A DNA stretch of 64,000 bases from the NCBI RefSeq assembly GCF_029227915.1, contig NC_079875.1:39887201-39951200 (forward strand). The letters run 5' to 3'. Below are positions 1 to 13,100 of this stretch, in pieces. The notes beneath the pieces are model-generated. The model ran no database searches and had not been told where the DNA came from. It worked only from the letters and a program-made list of their open reading frames with translations. The DNA is from Hydractinia symbiolongicarpus (lineage: Eukaryota; Cnidaria; Hydrozoa; Anthoathecata; Hydractiniidae). The position numbers and the translations under genes are program-made. Position 1 is the first letter of the stretch, and each line of letters opens with the position of its first letter.

Positions 1-372
1 CTGATGAATGTGATAAAAGAGACAATTGGACTCCAAGAAAAAACATTCTTCTTAATTTGACATGATTGCCGAAACTCAGCGATTACACTGGGCTCTGTGG
101 TAGCGCTTTATTTAAGAATTATGAAAAAAAAGATTTTTTTATTGTGGGACCAATCCTAACCATTATCCTGCACTGAGGAAATAGCGACAGTTTCAAAAAT
201 TACATTTCATTGACTTTCTAACGGTGTCAGTCCGTTTGAGTTTCAACGGTTGTGTCACATATTCATACCAACATGTATTTAGCGATATTTTTTTGATATT
301 ACTAGGTTGCATCGCTTTTAACTATGAAACGATTGACTGTGGGACTTAATAGAGCTAACTTTGGACTGTCAC

Positions 373-748
373 CTGATAAATGTGATAAATGAGACAATTG
401 GACTCCAAGAAATAACATTCTTGTTAATTTGACGTGATTGCCGGAACTCAGCGAATACACTGGGCACTGTGGTAGCGCTTCATTTAAAAATTAAGATGCA
501 AAAAGTCATTTTTTTATTGTGGGACCAATCCTAGCCGTTATCGCGCGCTAAAGAAATAGCGACAGTTTCAAGAGCTAAATTTCATTGACTTTCTAACGGT
601 GTACGTCCGTTTGAGTTACAACGGTTGGGTCACATATTCGTACCAACATGTATTTAGCGATAATATTTCTGATATTACTAGGTTGCATTGCTTTTAACTA
701 TGAAACGGTTGACTGTGGGACTTAATAGAGCTAACTTTGGACTGTCAC
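373..748 (+). repeat. Representative family A monomer (376 bp)
   Basis: One full unit, given as a reference for the array. Landmarks run GACAATTGG at 393, AGCGA at about 450, GCGCTT at about 475, the T tract at about 509-515, TGTGGGAC at 518, GACAGTTTC at 561, AGCGA at 656, TTGCTTTT at about 688 and TGTGGGAC at 714. The words GACA, AGCGA, (G/T)GC(G/T)CTT-like and TGTGGGAC therefore recur twice in the same order, about 168 and 208 bp apart. This hints that the unit is an old dimer of half-size repeats (inference). An inverted pair GTTGG...CCAAC flanks the CACATATTCG core at about 625-650. Confidence 0.85.
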
Positions 749-3700
749 CTGATAAATGTGATAAATGAGACAATTGGACTCCAAGAAATAACAGTCTTGT
801 TAACTTGACGTGATTGCCGGAACTCAGCGATTTCACTGGGCACTGTGGTAGCGCTTCATTCAAAAACTAAGATACAAAAAGTCATTTTTTTATTGTGGGA
901 CCAATCCTAGCCGTTATCGCGCGCTAAAGAAATAGGGACAGTTTCAAGAACTACATTTCATTGACTTTCGAACGGTGTCAGTCCGTTTGAGTTACAACGG
1001 TTGTGTCACATATTCGTACCAACATGTATTTAGCGATATTTTTCTGATATTACTAGGTTGCATCGCTTTTAACTATGAAACGATTGACTGTGGGACTTAA
1101 TTGAGCTAACTTTGGACTGTCACCTGATAAATGTGATAAAAGAGACAATTGGACTCCAAGAAAAAACATTTCTCTTAATTTGACATGATTGCCGAAACTC
1201 AGCGATTAAACTGGGCTCTGTGGTAGCGCTTCATTTAAGAATTATGATAAAAAAAGTCATTTTTTTATTGTGGGACCAATCCTAGCCATTATCCTGCGCT
1301 GAGGAAATAGCGACAGTTTCAAAAACTACATTTCATTGACTTTCTAACGGTGTCAGTCCGTTTGAGTTTCAACGGTTGAGTCACATATTCATACCAACAT
1401 GTATTTAGCGATATTTTTTTGATATTACTAGGTTGCATCGCTTTTAACAATGAAACGTTGACTGTGGGACTTAATTGAACTAACTTTGGACTGTGACCTG
1501 ATAAATGTGATAAATGAGACAATTGGACTCCAAGAAATTACAGTCTTGTTAACTTGACGTGATTGCCGGAACTCAGCGATTACACTGGGCACTGTGGTAG
1601 CGCTTCATGTAAAAATTAGGCTAAAAAAAGTCATTTTTTTACTGCGGGACTTAACCTAGCCGTTAGCGCGCTTTGAAGAAAAAGCGACAGTTTCAAAAAC
1701 TACATTTCATTGACTTTCTAACGGTGTCAGTCCGTTTGAGTTGCAACGTTTGGCTCACATATTCGTACCAACATGTATTTAGCGATATTTTTTTGATATT
1801 ACTAGGTTGCATCGCTTTTAACTATGAAACGATTGATTGTGGGACTTAATAGAGCTAGCTTTGGACTGTCACCTGATAAATGTGATAAATGAGACAATTG
1901 GACTCCAAGAAATAACATTCTTCTTAATTTGACATGATTGCCGAAACTCAGCGATTACACTGGGCTCTGTGGTAGCGCTTTATTTAAGAATTATGATAAA
2001 AAAAGTCATTTTTTTATTGTGGGACCAATCCTAGCCATTATCCGGCACTGAGGAAATAGCGACAGTTTCAAAAAGTACATTTCATTGACTTTCTAACGGT
2101 GTCAGTCCGTTTGAGTTTCAACGGTTGTGTCACATATTCATCCCAACATGTATTTAGGGATATTTTTTTGATATTACTAGGTTGCATCGCTTTTAACTAT
2201 GAAACGATTCACTGTGGGACTTAATAGAGCTAACTTTGGACTGTGACCTGATAAATGTGATAAATGAGACAATTGGACTCCAAGAAATAACATTCTTGTT
2301 AATTTGACGTGATTGCCGGAACTCAGCGAATACACTGGGCACTGTGGTAGCGCTTCATTTAAAAATTAAGATACAAAAAGTCATTTTTTTATTGTGGGAC
2401 CAATCCTAGCCGTTATCGCGCGCTAAAGAAATAGCGACAGTTTCAAGAACTAAATTTCATTGACTTTCTAACCGTGTCAGTCCGTTTGAGTTTCAACGGT
2501 TGTGTCACATATTCATACCAACATGTATTTAGCGATATTTTTTTGATATTACTAGGTTGCATCGCTTTTAACTATGAAACGATTGACTGTGGGACTTAAT
2601 AGAGCTAACTTTGGACTGTGACCTGATAAATGTGATAAATGAGACAATTGGACTCCAAGAAATAACATTCCTGTTAATTTGACGTGATTGCCGGAACTCA
2701 GCGAATACACTGGGCACTGTGGTAGCGCTTCATTTAAAAATTAAGATACAAAAAGTCATTTTTTTATTGTGGGACCAATCCTAGCCGTTATTGCGCGCTA
2801 AAGAGATAGCGACAGTTTCAAGAACTAAATTTCATTGTCTTTCTAACGGTGTCAGTCCGTTTGAGTTTCAACGGTTGTGTCACATATTCATACCAACATG
2901 TATTTAGCGATATTTTTTTGATATTACTTGGTTGCATCGCTTTTAACAATGAAACGTTGACTGTGGGACTTAATTGAACTAACTTTGGACTGTGACCTTA
3001 TAAATGTGATAAATGAGACAATTGGACTTCAAGAAATAACATTCTTGTTAATTTGACGTGATTGCCGGAACTCAGCGAATACACTGGGCACTGTGGTAGC
3101 GCTTCATTTAAAAATTAAGATGCAAAAAGTCATTTTTTTATTGTGGGACCAATCCTAGCCGTTATCGCGCGCTAAAGAAATAGCGACAGTTTCAAGAGCT
3201 AAATTTCATTGACTTTCTAACGGTGTACGTCCGTTTGAGTTACAACGGTTGGGTCACATATTCGTACCAACATGTATTTAGCGATAATATTTCTGATATT
3301 ACTAGGTTGCATTGCTTTTAACTATGAAACGGTTGACTGTGGGACTTAATTGAGCTAACTTTGGACTGTCACCTGATGAATGTGATAAAAGAGAAAATTG
3401 GACTCCAAGAAAAAACATTCTTCTTAATTTGACATGATTGCCGAAACTCAGCGATTACACTGGGCTCTGTGGTAGCGCTTTATTTAAGAATTATGTTAAA
3501 AAAAGTCAATTTTTTATTGTGGGACCAATCCTAGCCATTATCCTACGCTGATGAAATAGCGACAGTTTCAAAAACTACATTTCATTGACTTTCTAACGGT
3601 GTCAGTCCGTTTGAGTTTCAACGGTTGTGTCAGATATTCGTACCAACATGTATTTAGCGATATTTTTCTGATATTACTAGGTTGCATCGCTTTTAACAAT

Positions 3701-6700
3701 GAAACGTTGACTGTGGGACTTAATTGAATTAACTTTGGACTGTGACCTGATAATTGTGATAAATGAGACAATTGGACTCCAAGAAATAACATTCTTCTTA
3801 ATTTGACGTGATTGCCGGAACTCAGCGATTACACTGGGCTCTGTGGTAGCGCTTCAATTAAGAATTAAGATAAAAAAGTCATTTTTTTATTGCGGGACAA
3901 ATCCTAGCCATTATCTCGCGCTGAAGAAATAGCGGCAGTTTCAAAAACTACATTTCATTGTCTTTCTAACGGTGTCAGTCCGTTTGAGTTACAACGGTTG
4001 GGTCACATATTCGTACCAACATGTATTTAGCGATATTTTTCTGATATTACTAGGTTGCATCGCTTTTAACTATGAAACGATTGACTGTGGGACTTAATTG
4101 AGCTAACTTTGGACTGTCACCTGATGAATGTGATAAAAGAGACAATTGGACTCCAAGAAAAAACATTCTTCTTAATTTGACATGATTGCCGAAACTCAGC
4201 GATTACACTGGGCTCTGTGGTAGCGCTTTATTTAAGAATTATGAAAAAAAAAGATTTTTTTATTGTGGGACCAATCCTAGCCATTATCCTGCACTGAGGA
4301 AATAGCGACAGTTTCAAAAATTACATTTCATTGAATTTCTAACGGTGTCAGTCCGTTTGAGTTACAACGGTTGGGTCACATATTCGTACCAACATGTATT
4401 TAGCGATATTTTTCTGATATTACTAGGTTGCATCGCTTTTAACTATGAAACGATTGACTGTGGGACTTAATTGAGCTAACTTTGGACTGTAACCTGATAA
4501 ATGTGATAAAAGAGACAATTGGACTCCAAGAAAAAACATTCTTTTTAATTTGACATGATTGTCGAAACTCAGCGATTACGCTGGGCTCCGTGGTAGCGCT
4601 TCATTTAAGAATTATGATAAAAAAAGTCATTTTTTTAATGTGGGACCAATCCTAGCCATTATCCTGCGCTGAGGAAATAGCGACAGTTTCAAAAACTACA
4701 TTTCATTGACTTTCTAACGGTGTCAGTCCGTTTGAGTTTCAACGGTTGTGTCACATATTCATACCAACATGTATTTAGCGATATTTTTTGATATTACTAG
4801 GTAGCATCGCTTTTAACTATGAAACGATTGACTGTGGGACTTAATAGAGCTAACTTTGGAGTGTCACCTGATAAATGTGATAAAAGAGACAATTGGACTC
4901 CAAGAATAAACATTCTTCTTAATTTGACATGATTGCCGAAACTCAGCAATTACACTGGGCTCTGTGGTAGCGCTTCATTTAAGAATTATAATAAAAAAGT
5001 CATTTTTTTATTGTGGGACCAATCCTAGCCATTATCCTGCCTTGAGGAAATAGCGACAGTTTCAAAAACTACATTTCATTGACTTTCTAACGGTGTCAGT
5101 CCGTTTGAGTTTCAACGGTTGTGTCACATATTCATACCAACATGTATTTAGCGATATTTTTTTGATATTACTAGGTTGCATCGCTTTTAACTATGAAACG
5201 ATTGACTGTGGGACTTAATAGAGCTAACTTTGGACTGTGACCTGATAAATGTGATAAATGAGACAATTGGACTCCAAGAAATAACATTCTTGTTAATTTG
5301 ACGTGATTGCCGGAACTCAGCGAATACACTGGGCACTGTGGTAGCGCTTCATTTAAAAATTAAGATACAAAAAGTCATTTTTTATTGTGGGACCAATCCT
5401 AGCCGTTATCGCGCGCTAAAGAGATAGCGACAGTTTCAAAAACTAAATTTCATTGCTTTTCTAACGGTGTCAGTCCGTTTGAGTTACAATGGTTGGGTCA
5501 CATATTCGTACCAACATGTATTTAGCGATATTTTTCTGATATTACTAGGTTGCATCGCTTTTAACTATGAAACGATTGACTGTGGGACTTAATTGAGCTA
5601 ACTTTGGACTATCACCTGATGAATGTGATAAAAGAGACAATTGGACTCCAAGAAAAAACATTCTTCTTAATTTGACATGATTGCCGAAACTCAGCGATTA
5701 CACTGGGCTCTGTGGTAGCGCTTTATTTAACAATTATGATAAAAAAAGTCATTTTTTTATTGTGGGACCAATCCTAGCCATTATTCTGCACTGAGGAAAT
5801 AGCGACAGTTTCAAAAACTACATTTCATTGACTTTCTAACGGTGTCAGTCCGTTTGAGTTACAACGGTTGGGTCACATATTCGTACCAACATGTATTTAG
5901 CGATATTTTTTTGATATTACTAGGTTGCATCGCTTTTAACTATGAAACGATTGACTGTGGGACTTAATAGAGCTAACTTTGGACTGTCACCTGATAAATC
6001 TGATAAATGAGACAATTGGACTCCAAGAAATAACATTCTTGTCAATTTGACGTGATTGCCGGAACTCAGCGATTACACTGGGCACTGTGGTAGCGCTTCA
6101 TTTAAAAATTAAGATGCAAAAAGCCATTTTTTTATTGTGGGACCAATCCTAGCCGTTATGGCGCGCTAAAGAAATAGCGACAGTTTCAAGAACTACATTT
6201 CATTGACTTTCTAACGGTGTCAGTCCGTTTGAGTTACAACGGTTGGGTCACATATTCGTACCAACATGTATTTAGCGATATTTTTCTGATATTACTAGGT
6301 TGCATCGCTTTTAACTATGAAACGATTGACTGTGGGACTTAATTGAGCAAACTTTGGGCTGTCACCTGATAAATGTGATAAATGAGACAATTGGACTCCA
6401 AGAAATAACATTCTTGTTAATTTGACGTGATTGCCGGAACTCAGCAATTACACTCTGCACTGTGGTAGCGCTTCATTTAAAAATTAAGATACAAAAGTCA
6501 TTTTTTTATTGTGGGACCAATCCTAGCCGTTATCGCGCGCTAACGAAATAGCGACAGTTTCAAGAACTACATTTCATTGAATTTCTAACGGTGTCAGTCC
6601 GTTTGAGTTACAACGGTTGGGTCACATATTCGTACCAACATGTATTTAGCGATATTTTTCTGATATTACTAGGTTGCTACGCTTTTAACTATGAAACGAT

Positions 6701-6739
6701 TGACTGTGGGACTTAATTGAGCTAACTTTGGACTGTCAC

Positions 6740-7488
6740 CTGATAAATGTGATAAAAGAGACAATTGGACTCCAAGAAAAAACATTCTTTTTAATTTGAC
6801 ATGATTGCCGAAACTCAGCGTTTACACTGGGCTCTGTGGTAGCGCTTCATTTAAGAATTATGATAAAAAAAGTCATTTTTTTAATGTGGGACCAATCCTA
6901 GCCATTATCCTACGCTGAGGAAATAGCGAAAGTTTCAAAAACTACATTTCATTGACTTTCTAACGGTGTCAGTCCGTTTGAGTTTCAACGGTTGTGTCAC
7001 ATATTCATACCAACATGTATTTAGCGATATTTTTTTGATATTACTAGGTTGCATCGCTTTTAACTATGAAACGATTGACTGTGGGACTTAATTGAGCTAA
7101 CTTTGGACTGTCACCTGATAAATGTGATAAAAGAGACAATTGGACTCCAAGAAAAAACATTCTTTTTAATTTGACATGATTGCCGAAACTCAGCGTTTAC
7201 ACTGGGCTCTGTGGTAGCGCTTCATTTAAGAATTATGATAAAAAAAGTCATTTTTTTAATGTGGGACCAATCCTAGCCATTATCCTACGCTGAGGAAATA
7301 GCGAAAGTTTCAAAAACTACATTTCATTGACTTTCTAACGGTGTCAGTCCGTTTGAGTTTCAACGGTTGTGTCACATATTCATACCAACATGTATTTAGC
7401 GATATTTTTTTGATATTACTAGGTTGCATCGCTTTTAACAATGAAACGTTGACTGTGGGACTTAATTGAACTAACTTTGGACTGTGAC
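6740..7488 (+). repeat. Two adjacent near-identical monomers
   Basis: The monomers 6740-7114 and 7115-7488 share private variants, including AGCGTTTACACTGGG, TTTTTTTAATGTGGGACC, ATTATCCTACGCTGAGG and AGCGAAAGTTTC. They separate only near the end, where AACTATGAAACGATTG becomes AACAATGAAACGTTG. This looks like a recent single-monomer duplication by unequal exchange inside family A. Confidence 0.85.
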
Positions 7489-9565
7489 CTGATAAATGTG
7501 ATAAATGAGACAATTGGACTCCAAAAAATAACATTCTTGTTAACTTGACGTGATTGCCGGAACTCAGCGATTACACTGAGCACTGTGGTAGCGCTTCATT
7601 TAAAAATTAGGCTAAAAAAAGTCATTTTTTTACTGTGGGACTTATCCTAGCCGTTAGCGCGCGTTGAAGAAAAAGCGACAGTTTCAAAAACTACATTTCA
7701 TTGACTTTCTAACGGTGTCAGTCCGTTTGAGTTACAACGGTTGGGTCACATATTCGTACCAACATGTATTTAGCGATATTTTTTTGATATTACTAGGTAG
7801 CATCGCTTTTAACTATGAAACGATTGACTGTGGGACTTAATAGACCTAACTTTGGAGTGTCACCTGATAAATGTGATAAAAGAGACAATTGGACTCCAAG
7901 AAAAAACATTCTTCTTAATTTGGCATGATTGCCGAAACTCAGCGATTACACTGGGCTCTGTGGTAGCGCTTCATTTAAGAATTATAATAAAAAAGTCATT
8001 TTTTCATTGTGGGACCAATCCTAGCCATTATCCTGCCTTGAGGAAATAGCGACAGTTTGAAAAACTACATTTCATTGACTTTCTAACGGTGTCAGTCCGT
8101 TTGAGTTTCAACGGTTGTGTCACATATTCATACCAACATGTATTTAGCGATATTTTTTTGATATTACTAGGTTGCATCGCTTTTAACAATGAAACGTTGA
8201 CTGCGGGACTTAATTGAACTAACTTCGGACTGTGACCTGATAAATGTGATAAAAGAGACAATTGGACTCCAAGAAAAAACATTCTTTTTAATTTGACAAG
8301 ATTGCCGAAACTCAGCGATTACACTGGGCTCTGTGGTAGCGCTTCATTTAAGAATTATGATAAAAAATGTCATTTTTTTAATGTGGGACCAATCCTAGCC
8401 ATTATCCTACGCTGAGGAAATAGCGACAGTTTCAAAAACTACATTTCATTGACTTTCTAACGGTGTCAGTCCGTTTGAGTTTCAACGGTTGTGTCACATA
8501 TTCATACCAACATGTATTTAGCGATATTTTTTTGATATTACTAGGTTGCATCGCTTTTAACAATGAAACGTTGACTGTGGGACTTAATGGAACTAACTTT
8601 GGACTGTGACCTGATAAATGTGATAAATGAGACAATTGGACTCCAAAAAATAACATTCTTGTTAACTTGACGTGATTGCCGGAACTCAGCGATTACACTG
8701 GGCACTGTGGTAGCGCTTCATTTAAAAATTAGGCTAAAAAAAGTCATCTCTTTAATAATAGCCGTATTTTGTCTGTCTGTCTGCGAAAGTCGCCTCCCGT
8801 AACGGAAACACGAAATTTTTAAAATGTGCACGAATATCAAATGCGATATATTTTTATTGACTTTGTTTTGACCGCTCGCGCGTGGAACACCATTCACAAC
8901 GCCTGATTCTTTAAAAAAAAACCAAGATTTTCGCGACCAGAAAGAATCCAAGATCTTCGCGGAACGAAGGCCATTTTGATAATGGTCGTGTTTGTGGTCA
9001 GTGTGTGAGGTTGGTAGGCCTGTTTGACTTTTTTATCTTCTAAAAGCCTTATATATTTGTAATATTTGTTTTCTGTTTGTTTTCAATGTTAGGATAAATA
9101 TATTGTCACGTTTTTTAGCCACGTACAGATCTTAAACGCACCAGTTTTAGGATGTTTGGCTAGGAACGAAGATTAGCTAGCTATAGCTACTAGCTAGCTA
9201 GAGCCTCACTTATTGCTATTCTGTATGGTATAAGAGCTTTTTATCCTAGCCAACATTTATTTTTATGTTGAGGCTGTGGCTATTTAGCTAGCTCCTTAAA
9301 AAGTGAAAGTATAAAAATGCAGTTTGGCTACAACAATATTCTTAAGCAATATATAATTTTTATGCTAAATGCAGTTAGCTAGCTAGGTATAGCTACATAT
9401 TTTATTATTTTTCTGCAAACTTTTTCTGCAAATGAAATGGCTGAGCGATTGTTTTGGCTGGACGAGTAACGAAAGGCTGTTCCCTGTGTTTTAATTTAAA
9501 CCGAAGTTGCAATGAACATTTTTAGAAAAGGGTAATACGCCTTATGCGCCTGTTCAACTGTGTTT

Positions 9566-10104
9566 AACTGTACTAAGCGGTTAGCCCAGTGTTAAAAACA
9601 GACTGTTTTTTGAAAAAGGCTGTTACGCCTATGGGCATGTGCAACACCGTTTACCTGTATATACTAAGGTCAGCCCACCACTGTGACAATTAATTTTTAA
9701 ACTTTCTTGGGAATCACGCCTGGACTAACCGCTCAGCCCTGTGTCTGCGAGAAAGTTTTTTCAAAAGGGTATTATTACTATACGCTGTACAACACGGTTT
9801 AACTGTACTAAGCGCTCAGCCCAGTGTCACGATTAATTTTTTAACTTTTAAAAAGACTTTTCCACAAAATAAAATAATATTGACCGATTGTTTTTGCTAT
9901 GATGGAGTAACAACACTTTGTAAACTCTGTTTTTATATCAGTTATCGTTGCGGGAAAGTTATTTTTTGAAAAATATGTTACAGTCGCACACTATAATGTT
10001 GTATGCGCTTCAAATGATTAACGACATACTGTATACCTGTACTAAAGCGATCCACCTGATCTGCGGGACAGTTTACAGCTCTTATTAAGCGCTCCACAGA
10101 GTGT
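9566..10104 (+). repeat. Degenerate internal repeats of the Helitron
   Basis: A motif resembling ACTAAGCGCTCAGCCCAGTG recurs at about 9566-9592, 9653-9685, 9723-9744, 9801-9827, 10035-10056 and 10081-10104. The best-matching pair is 9566 and 9801. Some copies are preceded by a CAAC...GTTTAACTGTA stretch and followed by AATTAATTTTTTAACTTT. Spacing is irregular (about 46-234 bp), so this is a diverged internal array and not a fresh minisatellite. Its function is unknown. Confidence 0.65.
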
Positions 10105-10136
10105 TCAATGCCGGATCACACCTTTACTTGTGGCTT

Positions 10137-10160
10137 AACCCGGCGTTTCGACGCCGGGTT
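10137..10160 (+). other. Helitron 3' terminal hairpin
   Basis: AACCCGGCGT, a TTCG loop, then ACGCCGGGTT form a perfect 10-bp stem. It is followed by TCCCGGCTAG, which ends the element. In Helitrons this hairpin near the 3' end is the stop signal for rolling-circle strand transfer; that role is known for the class and inferred here. The GC-rich stem stands out from the AT-rich surroundings. Confidence 0.92.
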
Positions 10161-10170
10161 TCCCGGCTAG

Positions 10171-13100
10171 TTTTTTTACTGTGGGACTTATCCTAGCCGT
10201 TAGCGCGCGTTGAAGAAAAAGCGACAGTTTCAAAAACTACATTTCATTAACTTTCTAACGGTGTCAGTCCGTTTGAGTTACAACGGTTGGGTCACATATT
10301 CGTACCAACATGTATTTAGCGATATTTTTTTGATATTACTAGGTAGCATCGCTTTTAACTATGAAACGATTGACTGTGGGACTTAATAGAGCTAACTTTG
10401 GGGTGTCACCTGATAAATGTGATAAAAGAGACAATTGGACTCCAAGAAAAAACATTCTTCTTAATTTGACATGATTGCCGAAACTCAGCGATTACACTGG
10501 GCTCTGTGGTAGCGCTTCATTTAAGAATTATAATAAAAAATTCATTTTTTCATTGTGGGACCAATCCTAGCCATTATCCTGCCTTGAGGAAATAGCGACA
10601 GTTTGAAAAACTACATTTCATTGACTTTCTAACGGTGTCAGTCCGTTTGAGTTTCAACGGTTGTGTCACATATTCATACCAACATGTATTTAGCGATATT
10701 TTTTTGATATCACTAGGTTGCATCGCTTTTAACAATGAAACGTTGACTGTGGGACTTAATTGAACTAACTTCGGACTGTGACCTGATAAATGTGATAAAT
10801 GAGACAATTGGACTCCAAGAAATAACATTCTTCTTAATTTGACGTGATTGCCGGAACTCAGCGATTACACTGGGCTCTGTGGTAGCGCTTCATTTAAGAA
10901 TTAAGATAAAAAAGTCATTTTTTTATTGCGGGACCAATCCTAGCCATTATCTCGCGCTGAAGAAATAGCGGCAGTTTCAAAAACTACATTTTATTGACTT
11001 TCTAACGGTGTCAGTCCGTTTGAGTTACAACGGTTGGGTCACATATTCGTACCAACATGTATTTAGCGATATTTTTCTGATATTACTAGGTTGCATCGCT
11101 TTTAACAATGAAACGATTGACTGTGGCACTTAATTGAGCTAACTTTGGACTGTCACCTGATAAATGTGATAAATGAGACAATTGGACTCCAAGATATAAC
11201 ATTCTTGTTAATTTGACGTGATTGCCGGAACTCAGCGATTACACTGGGCACTGTGGTAGCGCTTCATTTAAAAATTAAGATACAAAAAGTCATTTTTTTA
11301 TAGTGGGACAAATCCTAGCCGTTATCGTGCGCTAAAAAAATAGCGACAGTTTCAAGAACTACATTTCATTGACCTTCTAACGGTGTCAGTCCGTTTGAGT
11401 TACAACGGTTGGATCACATATTCGTACCAACATGTATTTAGCGTTATTTTTCTGATATTACTAGGTTGCATCGCTTTTACCTATGAAACGATTGACTGTG
11501 GGACTTAATTGAGCTAACTTTGGACTGTCTCCTGATAAATGTGATAAAAGAGACAATCGGACTCCAAGAAAAAACATTCTTCTTAATTTGACATGATTGC
11601 CGAAACTCAGCGATTACACTGGGCTCTGTGGTAGCGCTTCATTTAAGAATTATGATAAAAAAAGTCATTTTTTTAATGTGGAACCAATCCTAGCCATTAT
11701 CCTACGCTGAGGAAATAGCGACAGTTTCAAAAACTACATTTCATTGACTTCCTAACGGTGTCAGTCCGTTTGAGTTTCAACGGTTGTGTCACATATTCAT
11801 ACCAACATGTATTTAGCGATATTTTTTTGATATTACTAGGTTGCATCGCTTTTAACAATGAAACGTTGACTGTGGGACTTAATTGAACTAACTTTGGACT
11901 GTGACCTGATAAATGTGATAAATGAGACAATTGGACTCCAAAAAATAACATTCTTCTTAATTTGACATGATTGCTGGAACTCAGCGATTACACTGGCCGA
12001 TGTGGTAGCGCTCCATTTAAGAATTAAGATAAAAAGTCATTTTTTTATTGTGGGACCAATCCTAGCCAATATCTCGCGCTGAAGAAATAACGACAGTTTC
12101 AAAAACTACATTTCATTGACTTTCTAACGGTGTCAGTCCGTTTGAGTTACAACGGTTGGGTCACATATTCGTACCAACATGTATTTAGCGATATTTTTTT
12201 GATATTACTAGGTAGCATCGCTTTTAACTATGAAACGATTGACTGTGGGACTTAATAGAGCTAACTTTGGAGTGTCACCTGATAAATGTGATAAAAGAGA
12301 CAATTGGACTCCAAGAAAAAAAATTCTTCTTAATTTGACATGATTGCCGAAACTCAGCGATTACACTGGGCTCTGTGGTAGCGCTTCATTTAAGAATTAT
12401 AATAAAAAAGTCATTTTTTCATTGTGGGACCAATCCTAGCCATTATCCTGCCTTGAGGAAATAGCGACAGTTTGAAAAACTACATTTCATTGCCTTTCTA
12501 ACGGTGTCAGTCCGTTTGAGTTTCAACGGTTGTGTCACATATTCATACCAACATGTATTTAGCGATATTTTTTTTGATATAACTAGGTTGCATCGCTTTT
12601 AACAATGAAACGTTGACTGTGGGACTTAATTGAACTAACTTTGGACTGTGACCTCATAAATGTGATAAATGAGACAATTGGACTCCAAGAAATAACATTC
12701 TTCTTAATTTGACGTGATTGCCGGAACTCAGCGATTACACTGGGCTCTGTGGTAGCGCTTCATTTAAGAATTAAGATAAAAAAGTCATTTTTTTATTGCG
12801 GGACCAATCCTAGCCATTATCTCGCGCTGAAGAAATAGCGGCAGTTTCAAAAACTACATTTTATTGACTTTCTAACGGTGTCAGTCCGTTTGAGTTACAA
12901 CGGTTGGGTCACATATTCGTACCAACATGTATTTAGCGATATTTTTCTGATATTACTAGGTTGCATCGCTTTTAACAATGAAACGATTGACTGTGGCACT
13001 TAATTGAGCTAACTTTGGACTGTCACCTGATAAATGTGATAAATGAGACAATTGGACTCCAAGATATAACATTCTTGTTAATTTGACGTGATTGCCGGAA

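Larger units (their letters stand above)
1..8746 (+). repeat. Satellite array, family A, block 1
   Basis: About 23 head-to-tail monomers of 372-376 bp. Unit starts can be read at the CTGAT word at 373, 749, 1124 and 1498. Each monomer has the same ordered landmarks: CTGATAAATGTG, GACAATTGGACTCCAAG, AACTCAGCGATTACACTGGG, GTGGTAGCGCTTC, an A-rich stretch, AAGTCAT followed by about seven T, TGTGGGACCAATCC, a GCGCGC segment, GACAGTTTCAA, TTGACTTTCTAACGG, CACATATTCGTACCAAC, TTTAGCGATATT, TTGCATCGCTTTTAAC and ACTGTGGGACTTAAT. Neighbouring monomers alternate between subtypes, for example TGATTGCCGG with ATTAAGATACAAAAAG against TGATTGCCGAAAC with ATTATGATAAAAAAAG, which suggests blurred higher-order structure. 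I see no gene, RNA or promoter in it. Confidence 0.97.
8747..10170 (+). mobile_element. Non-autonomous Helitron inserted in the satellite
   Basis: A 1424-bp segment splits a monomer exactly between AAGTCA and TTTTTTTACTGTGGG. It has the classic Helitron ends: 5' TCTCTTTAATAATAGCC, and 3' CTAG preceded by a perfect 10-bp GC-rich hairpin that lies 10 nt from the end. It sits between a host A (8746) and T (10171) without target-site duplication and without terminal inverted repeats. These are the known hallmarks of rolling-circle transposons. Near the 5' end is a short GTCT microsatellite (about 8770-8783), followed by CTAG-rich stretches (9165-9215, about 9377) and degenerate internal repeats (9566-10104). 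No Rep/helicase reading frame fits in this length and none is seen, so any movement would need an enzyme from elsewhere. Orientation is + by the TC to CTAG rule. The family name is unknown to me. Confidence 0.9.

Noticed and set aside
600-660. CENP-B box in the monomer (TTCGTACCAACATG core)
   Set aside because: It shares TTCG and one A with the known motif but lacks the CGGG part. I found no good match by eye in either family; a motif scan would settle it.
3568-3792. Minus-strand open frames of 61-89 codons throughout the array as genes
   Set aside because: They lie within satellite monomers, recur only because the monomer repeats, are broken in most copies, match no protein family I know and lack any gene context.
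8718-8951. 77-codon minus-strand frame across the left Helitron edge
   Set aside because: It runs from Helitron sequence into the satellite across an insertion joint and has no recognisable domain.
8747-10170. Autonomous Helitron with a Rep/helicase gene
   Set aside because: At 1.4 kb it is far too short and has no long frame.
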